From assembly GCA_031288815.1 (NCBI GenBank), contig JAITQR010000245.1, positions 1 through 10,184 of the forward strand: 10,184 nucleotides of DNA, written 5' to 3'. The stretch comes from Treponema sp. (GTDB lineage Bacteria > Spirochaetota > Spirochaetia > Treponematales > Breznakiellaceae). The notes beneath the pieces are model-generated. The model searched no databases. It was not told the DNA's origin and saw only the letters and a list, made by a program, of their open reading frames with translations. This document shows, piece after piece, positions 1 through 5,576 of this stretch; position 1 is the stretch's first letter; the number at the start of each line of letters is the position of its first letter. The position numbers and the translations under genes are program-made.

Positions 1-13
1 TCGATACTATCGA
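1..13. repeat. Small perfect dyad at the window edge, upstream of the first promoter
   Basis: TCGATACTATCGA has six-base arms around a single C. It lies 12 bp upstream of the -35 hexamer and may continue beyond the window start. It could be an operator or the end of an upstream hairpin. The short length makes chance a real possibility. Confidence 0.3.
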
Positions 14-24
14 TAACCAAGGAC

Positions 25-53
25 TTGACAGAACGGTTTTTTAATTATATATC
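25..53 (+). promoter_or_regulatory. Putative sigma70-type promoter of the cys/encapsulin cluster
   Basis: A perfect -35 hexamer TTGACA (25-30) is followed, after 17 bp, by TATATC (48-53), four of six matches to TATAAT. A second -10-like hexamer, TAGAAT (55-60), is closer to consensus but too far from this -35. Transcription from 48-53 would start near base 60 and leave a leader of under 30 nt before cysM. The region is AT-rich, unlike the genes after it. The promoter call is inferred from motif and position only. Confidence 0.6.
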
Positions 54-86
54 CTAGAATGTTTATCGGAATAATTTTATAAGCCC

Positions 87-1013
87 ATGAACATACTGGA
101 TTTGGTGGGGAATACGCCCCTTTTGGAACTACCGAAAATCTCCCTTAGGGCGGGAAAGGCCCGTCCCCCGGGGATCTCGCTCTATGCCAAGGCCGAATTC
201 TGCAATCCTTCCGGCTCGGTGAAGGACCGGGCGGCCAAGGCCATGCTTTTGGCGGGACTGGCGGAGGGGAAGCTGGGGCCGGGAAAGACCATTATAGACG
301 CCACCAGCGGCAACACCGGCATTGCCTATTCCATGATGGGAGCGGCCCTGGGTTTCCCGGTGAAGGTGTTCCTCCCCGCCAACGCCTCGACGGAGCGGAA
401 AGGGATCATGCGGCAATACGGCGCGGAGATCGTGGAAACCAGTCCCCTGGAAGGTTCCGACGGGGCCTACCTGGCCGCCCGGGAAGAGGCGGAAGCCCAT
501 CCTGAAAGGTACTTTTATCCCAACCAGTACGACAACGACGCTAACTGGCAGGCCCACTACCGGACTACGGGCCCCGAAATCTGGGAGCAGTCCCGGGGGA
601 AGCTGAGCCATTTTATCTGCGGCATGGGGACTTCCGGTACCTTTACGGGGACTTCCCGGCGGCTCAAGGAATTGAATCCCGCCCTTACCGTGATAGCCGT
701 CCAGCCGGACTCCCCCTTCCACGGCATCGAGGGGACGAAACACATGGCCAGTACCATCAATCCCGGCTTTTACGATGAAAAACAGGGCGACGCGGTTCTC
801 GAGGTGAACACCGAAGAAGCCTACCGTATAGCCCGGCGGCTTGCCAGGGAGGAAGGAGTCCACGCCGGGGTCAGTTCCGCCGCGAATGTGCTGGCGGCCC
901 TGAAGCTGGCGGAAACCCTGGAAGGGCCGGCGTTGATCGTGACGATTCTCTGCGACACGGGTATGCGTTACGTGTCGGATCAGTTTTGGAACCCCAAGGG
1001 AGGCGGTTTGTGA
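87..1013 (+). CDS. cysM: PLP-dependent cysteine synthase, CysM type (probable CysO-thiocarboxylate-dependent)
   Basis: This 308-residue fold-type II PLP enzyme makes the C-S bond of cysteine from activated serine. The N-terminal NILDLVGNTPL is typical of the family. The PLP lysine is K46 in NPSGSVKDR, the substrate loop is TSGNTG (73-78), and the PLP phosphate loop is GMGTSGT (179-185). HGIEGTKHM (212-220) lies where mycobacterial CysM has its phosphoserine-binding Arg220, and K218 appears to take that place. ATG at 87 is the only plausible start, because an in-frame TAA lies at 72-74. There is no clear Shine-Dalgarno, unlike all later genes. The next gene starts inside its stop codon. Adjacent JAMM, CysO and MoeZ-like genes suggest sulfur comes from a protein thiocarboxylate, as in the mycobacterial CysM pathway, rather than from free sulfide. 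The cysE gene downstream suggests O-acetylserine as the acceptor. The family is certain; the sulfur donor and acceptor are inferred. Confidence 0.93.
   Translation: MNILDLVGNTPLLELPKISLRAGKARPPGISLYAKAEFCNPSGSVKDRAAKAMLLAGLAEGKLGPGKTIIDATSGNTGIAYSMMGAALGFPVKVFLPANASTERKGIMRQYGAEIVETSPLEGSDGAYLAAREEAEAHPERYFYPNQYDNDANWQAHYRTTGPEIWEQSRGKLSHFICGMGTSGTFTGTSRRLKELNPALTVIAVQPDSPFHGIEGTKHMASTINPGFYDEKQGDAVLEVNTEEAYRIARRLAREEGVHAGVSSAANVLAALKLAETLEGPALIVTILCDTGMRYVSDQFWNPKGGGL
998..1003 (+). promoter_or_regulatory. Ribosome binding site that fixes the GTG start of the JAMM gene
   Basis: GGGAGG at 998-1003, within the end of cysM, lies 6 nt before GTG at 1010. An upstream in-frame TTG (986) has no such site. 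The GTG also overlaps the cysM stop in a GTGA arrangement, so translation is probably coupled. Confidence 0.75.
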
Positions 1014-1435
1014 TAAGCCTGCAGGCCGAAGTGGAACGGCAGATCCGCCGGGAGGGAGAACGGGCCTGGCCCAAGGAATGCTGCGGTTTTTTGCTCGGTG
1101 TTTTTGAGGGCGGGGAAAAACGGGCCGATTGTATCCTTGCGGTAGAGAACGGCCGGGAAGCGGAGGAACAGTACCACCGTTTTGTCATTGCCCCGGAAGA
1201 TTTTATGGAGGCCGAAAAGGAAGCCCGCCTTAAAAAGAGGGATATCCTTGGAATCTACCATTCCCACCCGGATCACCCCGCCCGGCCTTCGGATTATGAC
1301 AGGGAACAGGCCCTGCCGTTTTACTCCTACATCATTGTCGCGGTACGGGGAGGCAGGGCGGCGGAATTGACAAGCTGGGAATTAACCGGTAATCGGGATC
1401 AATTTTTGGAGGAGAGCGTAACAGTATGGCGGTGA
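1010..1435 (+). CDS. mec: JAMM/MPN+ zinc metallopeptidase, Mec+ type (CysO-cysteine hydrolase)
   Basis: This compact 141-residue protein has a complete JAMM zinc site. E23 lies in the ECCGFLLG strand, and H84-S-H86, S94 and D97 fit HxHx7SxxD exactly, so the protein should be catalytically active. There is no signal peptide or membrane segment, so it should be cytoplasmic. The mycobacterial homologue Mec+ hydrolyses the CysO-cysteine adduct to free cysteine and CysO. Related JAMM proteins (QbsD, HcyD) trim residues after the di-glycine of ThiS-like carriers. Both jobs are plausible here, because the CysO encoded next door has a C-terminal tail. I chose the GTG start at 1010 for its Shine-Dalgarno and its 4-bp overlap with cysM. 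The gene ends 10 bp inside cysO. Family assignment is strong; substrate is inferred from the neighbours. Confidence 0.9.
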   Translation: MISLQAEVERQIRREGERAWPKECCGFLLGVFEGGEKRADCILAVENGREAEEQYHRFVIAPEDFMEAEKEARLKKRDILGIYHSHPDHPARPSDYDREQALPFYSYIIVAVRGGRAAELTSWELTGNRDQFLEESVTVWR

Positions 1436-1809
1436 CAATACAAATCCCCACAGCCCTGCGGAATTTTACGGGCAGGCAGACCGAGGTAACGGTTGAGGGA
1501 GCCACGGTAGGGGCGGCCATCGCGGCCCTGGCGGAGCGGTACCCGGACATCAAACATCACCTGTATCAGGATGACGGCGGCCTCCGATCGTTCATCAATG
1601 TATTTGCCGGGGACACCAATATCAAAAAACTGCGGGGCCTCGACACGCCCCTTTCCGAGGGCGCGGTTCTGATGCTGGTTCCCGCCATCGCGGGCGGCGT
1701 CCCCGAAGGCACGCGAACCGGCGGGCCTGTCTTCGGCGTCTCCCGTAACGCGGCGGGCCTCCCGGAAAGCGTTAAGCCCTGGGATAAAGTAACGGGGGCC
1801 CGGCGCTAA
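1426..1809 (+). CDS. cysO: ThiS/MoaD-fold sulfur carrier protein, CysO type, with C-terminal extension
   Basis: Residues 1-91 resemble mycobacterial CysO, including the start AVTIQIPTALRNFTG, the central RSFINVF and the terminal LVPAIAGG. This is the beta-grasp, ubiquitin-like fold whose C-terminal Gly is adenylated and turned into a thiocarboxylate that donates sulfur to CysM. Unusually, the di-glycine (residues 90-91, bases 1693-1698) is not the end. The frame continues for 36 more residues, rich in Gly, Pro, Arg and Lys, including a second GG at 99-100. The carrier would be inactive until this tail is removed, most likely by the adjacent JAMM peptidase. The stop overlaps the next start as TAATG, so the long frame fits the operon layout and is unlikely to be a sequencing error. 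GGAGGAG at 1408-1414 is the ribosome binding site. Function is well supported by sequence and context; processing is inferred. Confidence 0.9.
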   Translation: MAVTIQIPTALRNFTGRQTEVTVEGATVGAAIAALAERYPDIKHHLYQDDGGLRSFINVFAGDTNIKKLRGLDTPLSEGAVLMLVPAIAGGVPEGTRTGGPVFGVSRNAAGLPESVKPWDKVTGARR

Positions 1810-3002
1810 TGCCCTTCAGCCTTATCCCCGACAGCCGCCTAAGGGATCTTTCCAACGAGGAAATTTCCCGCTACAGCCGCCATCTCCTGCTCCCCGAGAT
1901 CGGCGTGGAGGGGCAGAAGCGGCTTAAGGCGGCTAAGGTGCTGCTGGTGGGAACCGGCGGCTTGGGCGCGCCCCTGGGGCTTTACCTCGCCGCCGCCGGC
2001 GTGGGAACCCTGGGCATCGTGGACTTTGATCTGGTGGAAGAATCGAATCTCCAGCGCCAGGTGATCCACGGCGCCCGCGACGTGGGGCGGCCCAAGGTGG
2101 CTTCCGCGAAAGACCGTCTTAAAGGCATCAATCCCCACATCAGCGTCATTACTTACAACACCATGCTTTCAAGCGCCAACGCCCTGGACATCATCCGGGA
2201 CTACGATATCGTGGCCGACGGGACGGACAACTACCAGACCCGTTACCTGATAAACGACGCCTGCGTGCTTTTGGGAAAACCAAACGTGTACGGCTCGATA
2301 TTTCAATTTGAGGGACAGGCTTCGGTCTTTTACGCCAAGGAAGGTCCCTGCTACCGCTGCCTTTACCCCGAACCGCCGCCCCCCGGCCTGGTGCCCTCCT
2401 GCGCCGAGGGGGGTGTGGTAGGCGTGCTGCCCGGGATTATCGGTTCCATACAGGCCAACGAGGTAATCAAACTTATCGTTGGCTCCAGCGAGTATTCCAA
2501 TAACACCGCCGATCCGCTTGTGGGCCGGCTCCTCCTCTTTGACGCCTGGAAGATGAATTTCCGAAGCCTCAAATTGGACAAGGATCCCCGGTGCCCCGTT
2601 TGCGGCGAACACCCTTCCATCCATGAACTGATTGACTACGAACAGTTCTGCGGCCTCAAAAAAGAAGCCGCGGAAGATCCGGTGGAAATAATCACCGCCG
2701 GGGAATTAAAGGCGCGGCTGGACAACAAGGATCCCCTGCAAATCATCGATATCAGGGAACCCCACGAGCGGGCCATCGCGAAATTTCCCCAGGCGAAACC
2801 CATCCCCCTGGGCCAGATGGTCCGGCGGATAGACGAGTTTGACGAGCGGATCGACGCGGTGTTTATCTGCAAGATAGGCCAGCGGAGCGTTTTCGCCATC
2901 CGCGCCCTCAGGGAAGCGGGGTACAAGGGAAGGCTCCTCAATCTGAAAGACGGCTTTAACGCCTGGGCGCGGGAGGTGGACAGGTCACTGCCGGTGTATT
3001 AA
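1809..3002 (+). CDS. moeZ: MoeZ-type E1-like sulfur-carrier activating enzyme with rhodanese domain
   Basis: This 397-residue two-domain protein has a MoeB/ThiF adenylyltransferase at about residues 10-285 and a rhodanese domain at about 291-395. The ATP loop is GTGGLGAP (48-55), NLQRQ is at 80-84, and DGTDN (137-141) carries the conserved Asp. Zinc ligands are CYRC (181-184) and CPVC (262-265). C198 in SCAEGGVVGV matches the conserved crossover-loop cysteine of MoeB. The rhodanese active-site loop CKIGQRS (354-360) keeps its catalytic C354, so this domain should carry a persulfide. Family knowledge predicts that it adenylates the CysO C-terminus and replaces AMP with sulfur to give the thiocarboxylate, as mycobacterial MoeZ does. 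Its start overlaps the cysO stop by one base. The persulfide may come from the cysteine desulfurase encoded downstream, or from thiosulfate; this is inference. It could also serve MoaD or ThiS carriers elsewhere in the genome. Confidence 0.93.
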   Translation: MPFSLIPDSRLRDLSNEEISRYSRHLLLPEIGVEGQKRLKAAKVLLVGTGGLGAPLGLYLAAAGVGTLGIVDFDLVEESNLQRQVIHGARDVGRPKVASAKDRLKGINPHISVITYNTMLSSANALDIIRDYDIVADGTDNYQTRYLINDACVLLGKPNVYGSIFQFEGQASVFYAKEGPCYRCLYPEPPPPGLVPSCAEGGVVGVLPGIIGSIQANEVIKLIVGSSEYSNNTADPLVGRLLLFDAWKMNFRSLKLDKDPRCPVCGEHPSIHELIDYEQFCGLKKEAAEDPVEIITAGELKARLDNKDPLQIIDIREPHERAIAKFPQAKPIPLGQMVRRIDEFDERIDAVFICKIGQRSVFAIRALREAGYKGRLLNLKDGFNAWAREVDRSLPVY

Positions 3003-3041
3003 GCCAAGCTTATCCGGTTTGGTTGGGTGTAGTTAATTCGA

Positions 3042-3075
3042 GTCTGTCCATAATGCAGACACCGTATGGACAGAC
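3042..3075. promoter_or_regulatory. Perfect 11-bp inverted repeat in the encapsulin leader (candidate operator or RNA hairpin)
   Basis: GTCTGTCCATA (3042-3052) and TATGGACAGAC (3065-3075) are exact reverse complements around a 12-base loop. The dyad partly extends outward through TTAAT (3033-3037) and ATTAA (3087-3091). It lies in the only sizeable gap of the cluster, 50 bp before the shell gene. A -10-like CATAAT (3049-3054) overlaps the left arm, with only a weak TTGGGT (3023-3028) 20 bp upstream. No T-run follows, so a classical terminator is unlikely. It may be an operator for shell/cargo expression or a structured leader. Confidence 0.6.
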
Positions 3076-3124
3076 ACTGATTCGCGATTAAAACGGGCAT
3101 TTTTACAAGATAAGGAGAGAAGAA

Positions 3125-4078
3125 ATGGCAGACAAAGTTATCAACGCGCTGGGCCGGGACGCGGCGTATCAACTGGCGGATGTTACCAAGACGCCGCCCC
3201 AGTACGGGGCGCTGACCCCCAAATGGCTTTCCAGAATTTTGGAATTCAAGGGGCTGGAAGCCGGCGTCTACCGGGTAAACCGGGTGGTAGAGGGTGAAAC
3301 CCCGCTGGACGCGCTGTGCAGCCAGGATCCGAAAAAGGCTGATATTCCCCAGGGTTACATCGAATACCAGGCCAAACCCCGGGAGTACCGGCTCAGTTCC
3401 ATCAGTACCATCATCAACGTGGATACCAAGGTGCAGGACGTATACAGCTCTCCCTACGATCAGACCAAAGAGCAGCTTGCCCTGGCCGTGGAAAGCCTCA
3501 AGGAACGGCAGGAAAGCCAGATCGTCAACAGTGACGATTACGGCCTGCTGAAAAACGCGGCGGAAGCCCAGCGGATTCAGCCCCGTTACGGACGGCCCAT
3601 GCCCGACGATCTGGACGAACTCCTCACCAAGGTCTGGAAAGACCCTTCTTTCTTTTTGGCCCACCCCCGGGCCATCGCCGCCTTTGAGCGGGAATGTACC
3701 CGCCGCGGCGTTCCTCCGGCGACGGTGAATATCGCGGGGGGAACCTTCATTGCCTGGCGGGGCGTTCCGCTCATACCCTCGGACAAACTTTTCGTGGACG
3801 GCCTTAAAAATCCCAAGGCTAAAACCGGCAAGACCAACATACTCCTGGTCCGCACGGGGGAAGCGAAACGGGGCGTCATCGGCCTTTACCAGGCGGGGGT
3901 TCCCGACGAGCAATCCCGGGGCCTGTCGGTCCGCTTCCGGGGCATCGACGACAACGGCGTGGCCTCCTATCTCCTTTCGGTCTATTGCTCCGCCGCGATC
4001 CTGGCCGACGACGCCCTGGCGGTTCTGGAAGATGTGGAGGTCGGTGACTACTATGACTATACCCAGAACCCTGTATAA
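3125..4078 (+). CDS. Family 2A encapsulin nanocompartment shell protein (SrpI-like)
   Basis: This 317-residue HK97-fold protein should self-assemble into an icosahedral protein shell in the cytoplasm. Several blocks match family 2A encapsulins as I remember them from Synechococcus SrpI: the N-terminal arm RDAAYQLADVTKT (11-23), then TPKWLSRILEF (31-41), LEAGVYRVNRVV (44-55), PDDLDELLTKVWKDPSFFLA (160-179), HPRAIAAFERECTRRGVPP (180-198), GLSVRFRGID (266-275) and the C-terminal ALAVLEDVEVGDYYDY (297-312). Length is usual for the family. There is no cyclic-nucleotide-binding insert, which separates it from family 2B. AAGGAG (3112-3117) lies 7 nt before the ATG. The next gene, a cysteine desulfurase with a long N-terminal extension, is the diagnostic cargo of this family and starts 26 bp before the shell gene ends. 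Known systems of this type sequester sulfur. The call rests on remembered family sequence plus context, which agree well. Confidence 0.92.
   Translation: MADKVINALGRDAAYQLADVTKTPPQYGALTPKWLSRILEFKGLEAGVYRVNRVVEGETPLDALCSQDPKKADIPQGYIEYQAKPREYRLSSISTIINVDTKVQDVYSSPYDQTKEQLALAVESLKERQESQIVNSDDYGLLKNAAEAQRIQPRYGRPMPDDLDELLTKVWKDPSFFLAHPRAIAAFERECTRRGVPPATVNIAGGTFIAWRGVPLIPSDKLFVDGLKNPKAKTGKTNILLVRTGEAKRGVIGLYQAGVPDEQSRGLSVRFRGIDDNGVASYLLSVYCSAAILADDALAVLEDVEVGDYYDYTQNPV
4036..4040 (+). promoter_or_regulatory. Ribosome binding site supporting the cargo start at 4053
   Basis: GGAGG at 4036-4040, inside the shell gene, lies 12 nt before ATG 4053. The open frame extends much further upstream, but that part is a shadow of the shell gene. 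An ATG at 4032 is also possible but would overlap this site. The placement suggests that cargo translation is coupled to shell translation. Confidence 0.55.
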
Positions 4079-5576
4079 CCCGGACGGGCGATTTCCCCGC
4101 GACTACGGCCTTCCCGCCGAAGGGGAGATCGCCTCCTGGGCCGCCGAATGGTTCCCGGAATTTTCGGCCCCCGCTCCGATCCGGAACGCCCCCCGCTCCG
4201 GTGATTCTCCGGCCTGGGATGTTCCCGGCCCGGCGGCCGATGCCGTTTTTTCGCCCAGGGTAATCCCGCTCGGCGCGGAAACGGCCTACCCGGGGCCGGA
4301 AATTTTCCCGGCCCAGCGCGCCGCCGCGCCGTCTGCCGCGGATCCCTCCCTCTCCCGCGGCCTGGGCGCGAGAAGCCTCTCCGCAATCCGGGCGGATTTC
4401 CCCATCCTCGCCGAAAAGGTGAACGGCCATGACCTGGCGTGGCTCGATAACGCCGCCACCACCCAGAAGCCCCGGGCGGTAATCGAGCGGCTTTCTTATT
4501 ATTACGGGCATGAAAATTCCAATGTCCACCGGGGAGTTCACGAACTGGCCGACCGTTCCACCAACGCCTACGAGGAAGCCCGGCTTAAAGTCGCCCGCTT
4601 TATCGGCGCGGCTTCGGCGGACAATATCGTGTTTGTCCGGGGAACCACCGAGGGCATCAATCTGGCGGCTCAGGGCTATGTCAAACCCCTGCTCCGGCCG
4701 GGGGACGAGATCATCCTTACCATGCTGGAACACCACGCCAACATCGTCCCCTGGCAGATCATCGCCGGGGAAACCGGCGCCTTTATCAGGGTCGCCCCCA
4801 TCGATCAAAGCGGGCAGATCATCCTTTCGGAATATGAAAAACTTTTTTCGGGCCGCACCCGCTTTGTCTCCGCCGCCCAGGTTTCCAATGCCCTGGGAAC
4901 GGTGGTTCCCGCGGCGGAGATGATCCGGATCGCCCACGCCCACGGGGTTCCGGTACTTATCGACGGCGCCCAATCGATCTCCCATATACCGGTCAACGTC
5001 GCCGCCCTGGACGCGGATTTCTTTGTCTTCTCGGGACACAAAATATTTGGCCCCACCGGAATCGGGGTACTCTACGGCAAAAGCGCCGTCCTTGAAGCGG
5101 CCAAGCCCTACCAGGGCGGAGGCAACATGATTTCCGACGTTACCTTCGAGCGTACCCTGTACCAAAAGGCTCCCGCCAAGTTTGAAGCCGGTACGGGGAA
5201 TATTGCCGACGCCGTGGGTCTTGGGGCGGCGCTGGACTATGTGTCGGCCATCGGTATGGAGAGTATCGCCGCCTGGGAACACGAGCTTACCCAATATGGC
5301 ATACAGGAACTGGAAAAAATTCCGGGGCTTCGCCTGATAGGAAGGGCGGCGCGGAAAACCAGCGTCCTTTCGTTTGTCCTTGAGGGCCGGGACAACGGGG
5401 AAGTGGGAAAGCACCTTAACGCCAAAGGCATCGCCGTCCGGGCCGGTCACCACTGCGCCCAGCCGGTACACCGCTTCTTCGGCATTGAAGGCAGCGTAAG
5501 GCCCTCCCTGGCCTTTTACAACAGCTTCGGGGAAATTGACCGCCTTGCCGCCGCCCTCAGGGAGATTGCCGGATAA
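4053..5576 (+). CDS. sufS: SufS-type cysteine desulfurase, family 2A encapsulin cargo, with N-terminal targeting extension
   Basis: This 507-residue class V aminotransferase-fold PLP enzyme takes sulfur from cysteine as an enzyme persulfide, leaving alanine. The catalytic domain begins near residue 108 (SLSAIRADFPIL). Seen residues include LDNAATTQKP (131-140), the EHHAN histidine region (226-230), D304 in LIDGAQS, the PLP lysine K330 in SGHKIFGPTG, and the catalytic C468 in RAGHHCAQP, all of SufS/CsdA type. Residues 1-107 are absent from ordinary SufS. They are Pro/Ala-rich and probably disordered, with aromatic clusters at WAAEWFPEF (30-38) and YPGPEIFP (79-86). In known family 2A systems such an N-terminal extension directs the desulfurase into the shell; this one seems shorter than the one I recall from Synechococcus. 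It overlaps the shell gene by 26 bp and is coupled to cysE by TAATG. Enzyme class is certain; encapsulation follows from context. Confidence 0.93.
   Translation: MTIPRTLYNPDGRFPRDYGLPAEGEIASWAAEWFPEFSAPAPIRNAPRSGDSPAWDVPGPAADAVFSPRVIPLGAETAYPGPEIFPAQRAAAPSAADPSLSRGLGARSLSAIRADFPILAEKVNGHDLAWLDNAATTQKPRAVIERLSYYYGHENSNVHRGVHELADRSTNAYEEARLKVARFIGAASADNIVFVRGTTEGINLAAQGYVKPLLRPGDEIILTMLEHHANIVPWQIIAGETGAFIRVAPIDQSGQIILSEYEKLFSGRTRFVSAAQVSNALGTVVPAAEMIRIAHAHGVPVLIDGAQSISHIPVNVAALDADFFVFSGHKIFGPTGIGVLYGKSAVLEAAKPYQGGGNMISDVTFERTLYQKAPAKFEAGTGNIADAVGLGAALDYVSAIGMESIAAWEHELTQYGIQELEKIPGLRLIGRAARKTSVLSFVLEGRDNGEVGKHLNAKGIAVRAGHHCAQPVHRFFGIEGSVRPSLAFYNSFGEIDRLAAALREIAG

Noticed and set aside
129..863. 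A 244-codon minus-strand frame opposite cysM
   Set aside because: It lies fully within a well-conserved PLP enzyme gene on the + strand, and its translation resembles no family I know.
986..1009. TTG start for the JAMM gene, 8 codons upstream
   Set aside because: GTG at 1010 has a good Shine-Dalgarno at 6 nt and overlaps the cysM stop. The TTG has no ribosome binding site.
1699..1806. CysO tail as a frameshift artefact
   Set aside because: The frame stays open to a TAATG junction with moeZ, and no other frame gives a stop right after the di-glycine, so the tail appears genuine, although resequencing would settle it.
3042..3075. Inverted repeat as a rho-independent terminator after moeZ
   Set aside because: No T-run follows the right arm, and the downstream genes belong to the same pathway. 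Operator or leader hairpin fits better.
3750..4052. Upstream part of the open frame leading into the desulfurase
   Set aside because: It overlaps the conserved C-terminal third of the shell protein in another frame and reads as low-complexity Arg/Ser/Pro sequence. The real start is most likely 4053.
3876..5471. A 531-codon open frame on the minus strand opposite the desulfurase
   Set aside because: It is a shadow of GC-rich codon use in a clearly real + strand gene. Its translation is Gly/Arg-rich with no recognisable domain and no convincing ribosome binding site.
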